Shown here piece by piece: positions 7,659-16,915 of a stretch of 64,000 nt of DNA. The notes below the pieces were generated by a model. It was not told the origin of the DNA. It did no database searches and saw only the letters and a list, made by a program, of their open reading frames with translations. The first letter of the stretch is position 1, and each line of letters opens with the position of its first letter. This DNA is from Stakelama flava (lineage in GTDB: Bacteria; Pseudomonadota; Alphaproteobacteria; Sphingomonadales; Sphingomonadaceae). The position numbers and the translations under genes are program-made. Location of the stretch: positions 23,058 through 87,057 of the forward strand of contig NZ_JAHWZX010000014.1 of NCBI RefSeq assembly GCF_019351405.1, read 5' to 3'.

Positions 7659-10225
7659 CTGTGTCGAGCGCCGATTTCGAAGTTGACCTTACCAATTGCG
7701 ATCGCGAACCCATTCACCAATTGGGGGCGATCCAGCCTTTTGGTTTTCTGATCGCGCTGTCCAGCGACTGGCTGATCAAACGCGCATCGGTGAACGTTGC
7801 CGATTTTCTGGGCGTAAAAGCCGAGGATATTCTTGGCACGCCGATGTCCGACCATATGGCGGCCGAAACACTGCATGCCATTCGCAACCGGTTGACGCTG
7901 CTGCGCGGCCCCGACGCGGTCGAACGGTTGTTCGGGCTGGCACTGCGCACCGGCGGGCCGCGCTATGACTTTGCACTGCACATGACCGACGGCACGATCG
8001 TGCTGGAGGGCGAGCCGTCCGCCGAAACACCCGATGCCGACACCGCCAGCACGATTCGCGCGATGATGGCGCGGCTCGACGCGACCGACAAGATCAGCGA
8101 CTTCCTGCGCGAAGGCGCGCGTCAGGTACGCGCGCTCACCGGTTTCGACCGGGTGATGGTCTATCAGTTCGATCGCGACGGATCGGGCACGGTCGCGGCC
8201 GAAGCGGTTCGGTCCGGTATCGGCAGTTTCCACGGGCTGCGCTATCCGGCGAGCGACATTCCGCAGCAGGCGCGCAAGCTGTATGTCCGCACACCGTTCC
8301 GCGTGATCGCCGATGTGGACGCCACCCCGGCTGCCATTATGCCCGAACGCGACGAACAGGGCGAACCGCTCGACCTGTCGCTATCGGTGCTGCGATCGGT
8401 ATCGCCGATCCATATCGAATATCTGAAGAATATGGGCGTCGGCGCTTCGCTGTCGATTTCGATCATTCTGGAAGGCAAGCTGTGGGGACTGTTCGCCTGC
8501 CACCATTATCAGCCGCGATGCCCCGATTTTGAGCGGCGTTCCATCGCCGAACTGTTCGGGCAGATGTTTGCGCTGAAGCTGGAAAGCCGTCAGCGCGAAG
8601 CCCTTGCCCGTTATGAGATCGAGGCACGGGCGACCAGCGACCGCATTCTGGCGAGTGTGGCGGGCGATTCGACGCTGCTCGACAATCCTGACTGGCTGGG
8701 GTCGATGCTGGGCAAGACGGTGCCATGCGACGGCATCGCGATTTATATCGACGGCAAGATCGCGACCAGCGGTGCCACCCCGCCCGCTTCGGCCATTCCT
8801 ACGCTGGTCCGCCGCCTCAATGCGATGACGTCCGGCCGGGTATATTCCACCGATCATCTCGGCGATCTGCTTCCGCAGGCGCGCGAATATGCTGATGTCG
8901 GGGCCGGGCTGCTGGCCATCCCGATTTCGCGCACGCCGCGCGATTACGTCCTGTTGTTCCGGCAGGAAAAGGTACGCACCGTCAACTGGGCGGGCGATCC
9001 GCACAAGCCGGCAAGCTATGGCCCCAATGGTGCACGGCTGACCCCGCGCCAGAGTTTCGAAACCTGGGCCGAGGAAGTTCGAGGCCGGTCGGAACCGTTT
9101 ACCGATGCAGAATTGCGCGTCGCGGAGATGCTTCGCGCCTCGCTGATCGAAGTGGTGCTGCGCCTGTCCGACGATGCGCAGGCGGAACGGCAACGCGCGT
9201 CCGAACGGCAGGAATTGCTGATCGCGGAACTCAATCACCGGGTTCGTAACATCCTCAGCCTGATACGCGGGCTGGTGCGCCAGAGCCATGATACCGGCAC
9301 CGACCTCAACAGCTATATCAAACTGCTGGAAGGACGGATCGAAAGCCTGGCGCGCGCGCATGACCAGATTACGCAGGATAACTGGTCCCCCGCGCCGCTG
9401 CGCCGCCTGATCGAAACCGAAGCGGCGGCCTATCTTGCCGGCAAGGCAAGCCGGGTGAAGGTCGAGGGGCCGCCGATATTGCTGCACCCACACGCCTTTT
9501 CGACACTTGCGCTGGTCATGCACGAACTGATGACCAATTCGGCGAAATACGGCGCGCTTTCGGACAGCGGATCGCTCACGGTTGAATTGTCGATCGACCA
9601 ATATGGCGACTGCTTCATCGAATGGCGCGAACGCGGCGGACCTGCGGTGCAGCCGCCCAAGCGTCAGGGGTTCGGGACGACGATCATCGAACGTTCGATC
9701 CCCTATGATCTTGGCGGCACTGCCGATATCCGTTTCCCGCTGACAGGAATGGAGGCCGATTTCTGCATCCCCGCCCGTTACGTCGCCGCCAGCGAAACCG
9801 AAGTGGCGGAAAACCATGCGGAACCGATCAGCACGCTTGCCGAGCGGCGCGATCCGGGCGACGCGCCGGTTCTGTCCGGCCCGGTGCTGCTGGTCGAGGA
9901 CAGCCTGATTATCGCGATGGATGCCGAAGATATCCTGCTGCAACTTGGCGCGGAACGGGTGACGGTCGCGGCGGGCGTGGTTGCAGCGCTCAACGAGATC
10001 GAGAACGGGGCGTTCACCGCGGCGGTGCTCGACGTCAATCTGGGGAGCGAAACCAGCCTTCCGATCGCCGATGCGCTCGCCGCGAAGGGCGTGCCCTATA
10101 TTTTTGCCACCGGCTATGGCGAGCAATTTCAGGCGCCCGACGGTCATGCATCGGCACAGATTCTACAAAAGCCCTATACGGCCGCCAATATGGGCCGGAT
10201 TCTGGCGGACCTGCTCGAACGCTGA
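7640..10225 (+). CDS. bphP: Bacteriophytochrome HWE histidine kinase with C-terminal receiver
   Basis: An 861-residue red/far-red photoreceptor. In order: an N-terminal PAS with the biliverdin-attachment Cys20 (NCDREPIHQLGAIQPFGF), a GAF with PASDIP (Asp206), a PHY domain with the tongue motif PRQSF (Arg470), an HWE-type kinase with phospho-acceptor His533 (ELNHRVRNILSL), the N-box MHELMTNSAKYG and the family W-x-E (IEWRERGGP), then a receiver domain with acceptor Asp798 (VLDVNLG). All key residues are present. The gene overlaps the heme oxygenase by 19 nt, so pigment and protein are made together. No separate response regulator or output gene lies nearby; the fused receiver may tune the kinase or pass phosphate on. 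HWE kinases in sphingomonads often feed the general stress response. Confidence 0.96.
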   Translation: MAFERVTVSSADFEVDLTNCDREPIHQLGAIQPFGFLIALSSDWLIKRASVNVADFLGVKAEDILGTPMSDHMAAETLHAIRNRLTLLRGPDAVERLFGLALRTGGPRYDFALHMTDGTIVLEGEPSAETPDADTASTIRAMMARLDATDKISDFLREGARQVRALTGFDRVMVYQFDRDGSGTVAAEAVRSGIGSFHGLRYPASDIPQQARKLYVRTPFRVIADVDATPAAIMPERDEQGEPLDLSLSVLRSVSPIHIEYLKNMGVGASLSISIILEGKLWGLFACHHYQPRCPDFERRSIAELFGQMFALKLESRQREALARYEIEARATSDRILASVAGDSTLLDNPDWLGSMLGKTVPCDGIAIYIDGKIATSGATPPASAIPTLVRRLNAMTSGRVYSTDHLGDLLPQAREYADVGAGLLAIPISRTPRDYVLLFRQEKVRTVNWAGDPHKPASYGPNGARLTPRQSFETWAEEVRGRSEPFTDAELRVAEMLRASLIEVVLRLSDDAQAERQRASERQELLIAELNHRVRNILSLIRGLVRQSHDTGTDLNSYIKLLEGRIESLARAHDQITQDNWSPAPLRRLIETEAAAYLAGKASRVKVEGPPILLHPHAFSTLALVMHELMTNSAKYGALSDSGSLTVELSIDQYGDCFIEWRERGGPAVQPPKRQGFGTTIIERSIPYDLGGTADIRFPLTGMEADFCIPARYVAASETEVAENHAEPISTLAERRDPGDAPVLSGPVLLVEDSLIIAMDAEDILLQLGAERVTVAAGVVAALNEIENGAFTAAVLDVNLGSETSLPIADALAAKGVPYIFATGYGEQFQAPDGHASAQILQKPYTAANMGRILADLLER

Positions 10226-10260
10226 CGACGCGAGGTGGCGGGCCTCGCATCGTCATTTTT
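10224..10260 (+). terminator. Rho-independent terminator after the phytochrome gene
   Basis: GACGACGCGAGG (10224-10235) pairs with CCTCGCATCGTC (10243-10254) over 12 positions with one C-A mismatch. The loop is 7 nt and ATTTTT then CTTTTC follows. The 5' arm overlaps the stop codon of bphP. It should end the purB-bphO-bphP transcript cleanly. Confidence 0.85.
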
Positions 10261-10292
10261 CTTTTCAGCTTTGGAAAAAACAAGGGAGCTGT

Positions 10293-11417
10293 TCAGGCCC
10301 CCATCGCCTGTTTCAGCTTGGCGAAAAAGCCCGTGGATTGCGGACATTCCTCACCGGTTTCGGTTTCGCGGAATGCTTCGAGTATCTCGCGCTGTTTCGA
10401 CGACAGCTTGCGCGGCATCTCGACTTCCAGATGCACGACAAGATCGCCGCGCCCACGGCCCTGCAACACCGGCATGCCTGCACCGCGCTGACGAATCTCG
10501 CGTCCCGGCTGGGTGCCGGGCGGCACCTTCACCGCGATCGGTTCGCCATCAATACCGGGAAGTTCGATTTCACCGCCAAGCGCTGCGGTGGTGAAACTGA
10601 TCGGCATGTGCGCGTGAAGCGTCGTGCCCTCACGCGTGAAAAGCGTGTGCCGCGCAATGTGCAGAAAGATATAGAGGTCGCCTGGGGGCGCCCCGCGCGC
10701 ACCTGCCTCACCTTCACCCGACAGGCGGATGCGCGTGCCTTCGTCGACTCCCGGCGGGATATTGACGGTCAGCGTCTTGGTGATGTCGACCCGGCCCTCG
10801 CCCCGGCATTCGGGACACGGATCGGCAATGATCTGCCCCGCGCCATGACAGGTCGGGCAGGCCCGTTCGACCACGAAAAAGCCCTGCTGCGCGCGAACCG
10901 CGCCGGCGCCGCCGCAGGTCGGGCACATTTTGGGCGCGGTTCCGGGCTTTGCCCCGGTTCCGTCGCATTTGGTGCAGATGCCCGATACGTCGACCGTGAT
11001 TTCGGTTGATTTGCCGCTGAACGCATCGGCCAGCGAAATTTCCATGTCGTAGCGAAGATCGGCACCGCGTCGCGCCTGACGGCGTCCACCGCCGCCGCGC
11101 CCGCCCATGAATTCGCCGAACACGCTTTCGAAAATATCGCTGAACGCGCCGAAACCGGGATCCGCGCCGCCAGAGCCGCCGCCCATGCCCTGTTTGAACG
11201 CGGCATGGCCCATCCGGTCATAGGCCGCGCGCTTTTGCGGATCCTTCAAAACCTCATAGGCTTCGCTAACCGCCTTGAACTTGGCTTCGCTTTCCTCACA
11301 CCCGCCATTGCGGTCCGGATGGTATTTCATCGCCAGCTTGCGATAGGACGATTTGATCGTCCCATGATCGGCGTCACGCGTACAGCCGAGCAGCTCGTAA
11401 TAATCGACTTCAGTCAT
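10293..11417 (-). CDS. dnaJ: Chaperone DnaJ (Hsp40)
   Basis: A full-length 374-residue type I J-protein. It delivers unfolded clients to DnaK and stimulates its ATPase. The J domain (residues 1-70) has HPD in MKYHPDRNGG. A Gly/Phe-rich linker with GMGGGSGG follows. Four zinc-finger repeats are intact (CTKCDGTG, CPTCGGAG, CPTCHGAG, CPECRGEG), then the C-terminal substrate-binding domains. The gene follows dnaK on the same strand with 65 nt between, containing a possible hairpin. Confidence 0.98.
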   Translation of the reverse strand: MTEVDYYELLGCTRDADHGTIKSSYRKLAMKYHPDRNGGCEESEAKFKAVSEAYEVLKDPQKRAAYDRMGHAAFKQGMGGGSGGADPGFGAFSDIFESVFGEFMGGRGGGGRRQARRGADLRYDMEISLADAFSGKSTEITVDVSGICTKCDGTGAKPGTAPKMCPTCGGAGAVRAQQGFFVVERACPTCHGAGQIIADPCPECRGEGRVDITKTLTVNIPPGVDEGTRIRLSGEGEAGARGAPPGDLYIFLHIARHTLFTREGTTLHAHMPISFTTAALGGEIELPGIDGEPIAVKVPPGTQPGREIRQRGAGMPVLQGRGRGDLVVHLEVEMPRKLSSKQREILEAFRETETGEECPQSTGFFAKLKQAMGA

Positions 11418-11435
11418 TCATTCGCCCCAACGCGG

Positions 11436-11474
11436 CGGGCCCGCATTCACGCATATCGCGGCAATACGGGCCCG
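11436..11474 (-). promoter_or_regulatory. Paired CGGGCCCG repeats between dnaK and dnaJ
   Basis: Two copies of the self-complementary octamer CGGGCCCG (11436-11443 and 11467-11474) lie 23 nt apart in the 65-nt dnaK-dnaJ spacer. In RNA they can pair into an 8-bp stem. Such a stem could attenuate readthrough or protect the dnaK message and give the usual excess of DnaK over DnaJ. No T-run follows. Confidence 0.4.
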
Positions 11475-11482
11475 GTCGCATC

Positions 11483-13405
<1,923 letters not shown>

Positions 13406-13493
13406 AGTCCCTCTTGTGGCCCCCGGTTGGTTCAATCAAAATGCGATGGCCCGGCGTCGCCGAAACGGCAGCGGAACCATTTTCCGACTGGCG

Positions 13494-13521
13494 ATATAGG
13501 TGGCGCTTTGCCTGCCGCAAG
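13494..13521 (-). promoter_or_regulatory. Candidate RpoH (sigma-32) heat-shock promoter of dnaKJ
   Basis: Read on the minus strand: CTTG (13521-13518), 17 nt, then CCTATAT (13500-13494). This fits the alphaproteobacterial RpoH pattern of CTTG and CYTATNT about 17 nt apart. Transcription would begin near 13486 and leave a leader of about 80 nt before dnaK. No CIRCE repeat is present, which agrees with sigma-factor rather than HrcA control. Confidence 0.65.
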
Positions 13522-13538
13522 ATCGCGAAGGGTGCGGG

Positions 13539-13552
13539 CGTTCGCGCGAACG
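13539..13552. promoter_or_regulatory. Perfect 14-bp palindrome CGTTCGCGCGAACG
   Basis: This palindrome lies 29 nt upstream of the copper-chaperone ATG (13582) and behind the dnaK promoter on the other strand. Its place would suit an operator for the copper gene or a shared control site. No regulator is identified from sequence. Confidence 0.35.
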
Positions 13553-13581
13553 TTCCCGATCGGGGAAAGGGAGGCTTCATC

Positions 13582-14025
13582 ATGCGCCGGGCAATGATCC
13601 TTATTTCAACCGCCATGCTTGCCGCCTGCGGCAGGACTCCTGAGCAGCCGCGCGCCGACCATGCTTGGATCAGGCTGTCCGCCATCGCGGGGCGTCCTGC
13701 AGCGGAATATTTCGACCTGGACGGTGGCAGGCGCGACGACGCGCTGGTCGCCGCCCGAACGCCTGCCGCCGCGCGCGCCGAACTGCACGAAAGCATGAAG
13801 ACGCGCGACGGTGCGATGATGACGATGAAAAAACTGGATCGGGTGCCGCTGCCCGCCGGCGGTCATGTCGCCTTCGCACCGGGCGGCAGGCATGTCATGC
13901 TGTTCGACGTGAATCCAAAGCTTCAGCCAGGGGATACGGTCCCTTTCACCCTGACGCTGGCGAGCGGCGCCACCGTCTCTGCGCAAGCGAACGTGGTCGC
14001 GGCGGGGCAATCCGCGCCTGAGTGA
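13582..14025 (+). CDS. PCu(A)C family periplasmic copper chaperone, lipoprotein-like
   Basis: A 147-residue protein with a short signal ending in a lipobox (MLAAC, Cys16), so probably a lipoprotein. The mature domain has the PCu(A)C copper-binding pattern: an early His/Met pair (ELHESMKTRDGAMMTM), then about 20 residues on, a second pair (GGRHVMLFD). The family delivers Cu(I) to the CuA centre of cytochrome c oxidase or buffers periplasmic copper. The start ATG 13582 is preceded by AAAGGGAGG; the longer upstream frame lacks any signal peptide. It stands alone, divergent from dnaK and convergent with the CPBP protease gene. Confidence 0.87.
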   Translation: MRRAMILISTAMLAACGRTPEQPRADHAWIRLSAIAGRPAAEYFDLDGGRRDDALVAARTPAAARAELHESMKTRDGAMMTMKKLDRVPLPAGGHVAFAPGGRHVMLFDVNPKLQPGDTVPFTLTLASGATVSAQANVVAAGQSAPE

Positions 14026-14031
14026 TGTGCC

Positions 14032-14949
14032 TTACTCGACCGGCGCTGCGGCGCCTTCGCCAAGCCGCCCCTTTTGCCGCGCCAGCCACAGCGTGTACGC
14101 ACCCACCCCGGTTCCGACGATCAGCCCGGCGAGCGAGGCTTCCGGCCCGAACGTGCCGCCTGACAGCCAGTGCGGCATATCCGCGGCGGGCCGGGTGAGG
14201 AGCGGCCCGCCCGCGAAGCCGTCAGTGCCCGAAACGGCAGCGCCGAAAATCCACCCTTGCGTGAAATTCCATCCGGCATGCACGCCGACCGAGACCCAGA
14301 CACGCCCGGTGAGGATGTAGAAGGTGGCAAGCATCACGCCCGCCTCTACCGCGATACACAGCGCGGCGAACAGGCTGGCGTTCGGATTGCCGAGATGGAC
14401 CAGCCCGAAAATGAGCGCCGACAGGCCCAGCGCGGGCCAGATGCCGAAGGCGCGCCACAACAGGCGAAGGATGACCAGCCGGAACAGCACTTCCTCCATC
14501 ACGCCCGACTGGATCGATTCGGACACCGCTCGCGTCACCGTTTGCACGGGCACCGCCGTCACCGTCATCCATCCGGCGGTCCATGCGATGGCAACGGCCG
14601 CCGCCATCATCGCAGCGCCGATCGCAAGGCCAAGCGCCACCTCAAACGGAAAAAAGCGCAATTTAAGTTCTGAGGCGCGCCTCTTTTCGCCCCAGCCGAC
14701 CAGCGCTGCATAAAGCGAGGTCGCGACCAATGCGCCCAATATCGTCGACAACAGCACGATGGTCTGGTTCACATCCGCCGGTTCGATGCCCGCTCTGCTC
14801 GCCGCAACGCCGACCAGTCCGCCAGAAATCAGGCCGAAAGTGAAAATCACCAGCACGGCGAGCAGCACCATCCAGCCGATGGCGCGCAGCCAGCGAAGCC
14901 TGCCCGGCGCGACTATCCGCGCATTTCCCAGTTCCACCGCACGCGCCAT
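14032..14949 (-). CDS. CPBP family intramembrane metalloprotease
   Basis: A 305-residue polytopic membrane protein with about seven hydrophobic segments. The CPBP (Abi/CAAX protease) motifs are intact: EEVLFR (Glu152, Glu153, Arg157), FGLVH (Phe181, His185) and HAGWN (His224, Asn228). The family includes CAAX prenyl proteases and bacterial self-immunity or maturation proteases; the substrate here is unknown. The start is ATG 14949 or the ATG one codon earlier, both after GGGGGCG. It converges on the copper chaperone with only 6 nt between stops. The divergent neighbour at 15042 is a putative metalloprotein, with no clear functional link. Confidence 0.85.
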   Translation of the reverse strand: MARAVELGNARIVAPGRLRWLRAIGWMVLLAVLVIFTFGLISGGLVGVAASRAGIEPADVNQTIVLLSTILGALVATSLYAALVGWGEKRRASELKLRFFPFEVALGLAIGAAMMAAAVAIAWTAGWMTVTAVPVQTVTRAVSESIQSGVMEEVLFRLVILRLLWRAFGIWPALGLSALIFGLVHLGNPNASLFAALCIAVEAGVMLATFYILTGRVWVSVGVHAGWNFTQGWIFGAAVSGTDGFAGGPLLTRPAADMPHWLSGGTFGPEASLAGLIVGTGVGAYTLWLARQKGRLGEGAAAPVE

Positions 14950-15041
14950 CATCGCCCCCGTTGCAAACCGCCATTCATGCTGGCCCGGTCTTCGCCATGC
15001 AATGCTTGTTTTCGTTCCGGCGGCGGCGGATATGCACAATC

Positions 15042-15521
15042 ATGGCAGTTCGCGGCAGCCGCCCCCTCACCCCCGGCGAAATCGCATTGGCGCATCCCGT
15101 TTTCGGCGGTGCGATCCAATATGACGCGGCGCGTGTCGCAGGGCGCAAATGGGTGTTCTTTCAGCCGCGCAACACCGTCATGGCGCCGACGGGGTGCATC
15201 CATTTCCACCCCGATGGCGGTCTGTACCGCGACGATTTCAGCAACGCCTCGCTATCGCTGCAGGGATTATTCATCCATGAAATGACGCATATCTGGCAGG
15301 CGCAGGCAAAGGGCCGCTTCTACCTGCCGCTCATGCGCCATCCCTTTTGCCGCTACGCCTATCGCTTCGAAGCGGGAAAACCGTTCGCCGCATACGGGAT
15401 CGAACAGCAGGCCGAGCTCGTCCGCCACCTGTTCCTGAGCCGCAAAGGAGCGCCCCCGGCGGGAGTGCCCCCACTGCCCGAACTGGAAGAAACGGTACGC
15501 TTCAGCCCGAATGGGCGCTGA
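15042..15521 (+). CDS. Putative zinc metalloprotein with HExxH motif ('vgr-related' type)
   Basis: A 159-residue soluble protein without a signal peptide. It contains HEMTHIWQ (His79, Glu80, His83), the HExxH zinc motif of metallopeptidases, preceded by LQGLFIHE. The protein resembles small sphingomonad proteins labelled 'vgr related' in databases; I recall this label but cannot confirm it here. A third zinc ligand may come from the later region YGIEQQAELV, whose Glu spacing suits it. Catalysis is unproven. The 3' end overlaps the oppositely oriented PHA depolymerase gene by 20 nt. Confidence 0.7.
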   Translation: MAVRGSRPLTPGEIALAHPVFGGAIQYDAARVAGRKWVFFQPRNTVMAPTGCIHFHPDGGLYRDDFSNASLSLQGLFIHEMTHIWQAQAKGRFYLPLMRHPFCRYAYRFEAGKPFAAYGIEQQAELVRHLFLSRKGAPPAGVPPLPELEETVRFSPNGR

Positions 15522-16734
15522 TCCATTTTTCCAGAACGGGTGCGACTTTGGTGCGCCATTTCGACCCGTTGAAGATGCCGTAATGGCCCGCCCCTTCGGC
15601 CATGTGATATTTCTTCATCTTCGCGGGCAGCTTGTCGGCGAGCGTCAGCGCCGCCTTTGTCTGGCCCAGCCCGGAAATATCGTCGCGCTCGCCCTCAACC
15701 GCCAACAGCGCGGTATCGGTAATGTCGGACGGCTTCACCAACCGCCCGCGATGGCGCATTTCGCCCTTGGGCAGCGCATGCGTCTGGAACACCAGTTCGA
15801 CGGTCTGAAGATAGAATTCGGCGCTCATATCGCAGACCGAACGATATTCGTCGTAGAAGGACCGGGTGGCCTCGGCGCTTTCCTCATCGCCCTGGACGAG
15901 ATGTTTGAACATCTCCCAATGGCTCATCAAATGGCTGCCAAGGTTCATCGACATGAACCCGGCAAGCTGGAGAAAGCCCGGATAGACTTCGCGCCCCGCA
16001 CCGGGATACAGCATCGGCACGGTGGCGACGACATTCTGTTCGAACCACGCAAGCGGGCGTTCGGTGGCGACCGTGTTCACCGCCGTGGGCGCTTCGCGCG
16101 TATCGATGGGGCCGCCCATCATGGTCAGCGTGCGCGGACGGTTGGGATGGTTCTTGCCGCCCATGAACGCGGTCGCCGCATAGCAGGGAACGGAGGGCTG
16201 GCACACGGCGAGCATGTGCGCGCGCGGGTCCCCCGTTTCACCGATTTTGGCCAGAAATTCGACGACATAATCGACATAATCGTCAAGGTCGAAGCTGCCT
16301 TCGGCCAGCGGTACCATCTTCGCATCGCGCCAGTCGGTGATATAGACATCGGCAAAGGGAAGCATCCGCTCCACCGTGCCGCGAAGCAGGGTCGCATAAT
16401 GACCCGACATCGGCGCGACGATGAGGAGTTTGGGACCACCCTCGACGCCTTCGCGAACGAAATGCTTCAACTGGCCGAACGGCTTGCGCAGCACGATCTC
16501 TTCCTGCACGGCCACCGTCTTGCCCGCGACCACCGTTTCGGTCAGCCCGAATTCGGGCTTGCCGCGCGGCTGGGCGGCATGGGCGAAGACTTCCAGCGCG
16601 CTTGCGAGCACCGGACCGCCGCCGAAATAGGCGAACGGGTTCGCCGGATTGGTCAGCATGCCGGCACCGAAATTGGCCCAGGCGCTGGCCCCGGCCAGCA
16701 GCGATCGTTGCATTTCGTAAGCGTTGTACAGCAT
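15502..16734 (-). CDS. phaZ: Intracellular polyhydroxyalkanoate depolymerase
   Basis: A 410-residue alpha/beta-hydrolase of the intracellular PhaZ family, normal length. It breaks stored PHB/PHA granules into hydroxy acids. The N-terminus MLYNAYEMQRS is diagnostic of the family. The nucleophile is a cysteine in LAVCQPS (Cys178), as in intracellular PhaZ enzymes, not the serine of typical lipases. GHYATLLRGT and YITDWRDA are also conserved. The start is set at 16734 because the 21-residue upstream extension has no conserved sequence. No PHA synthase lies in this window, though a PHA-granule-type protein is found at 53955-54257. Confidence 0.92.
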   Translation of the reverse strand: MLYNAYEMQRSLLAGASAWANFGAGMLTNPANPFAYFGGGPVLASALEVFAHAAQPRGKPEFGLTETVVAGKTVAVQEEIVLRKPFGQLKHFVREGVEGGPKLLIVAPMSGHYATLLRGTVERMLPFADVYITDWRDAKMVPLAEGSFDLDDYVDYVVEFLAKIGETGDPRAHMLAVCQPSVPCYAATAFMGGKNHPNRPRTLTMMGGPIDTREAPTAVNTVATERPLAWFEQNVVATVPMLYPGAGREVYPGFLQLAGFMSMNLGSHLMSHWEMFKHLVQGDEESAEATRSFYDEYRSVCDMSAEFYLQTVELVFQTHALPKGEMRHRGRLVKPSDITDTALLAVEGERDDISGLGQTKAALTLADKLPAKMKKYHMAEGAGHYGIFNGSKWRTKVAPVLEKWISAHSG

Positions 16735-16915
16735 CAAAATCCTTCCGCCCCCCATGGGCTCCCGCACGGCTCGCCCTGCGCCGGGTTTACGTGCCACGCG
16801 TGCTTATAGCGCGGCGATGGTGCGCTGCAATGTCGCACGCTGCGCGCCACGATCGGGTTAAAATCACCCATGGCGGTTTTACCGGTGCCCGGATCGCGCT
16901 AACCCGGTTCGCATC

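Noticed and set aside
13406..13581. CIRCE/HrcA operator before dnaK
   Set aside because: The CIRCE inverted repeat is not present; the RpoH-type promoter explains heat control.
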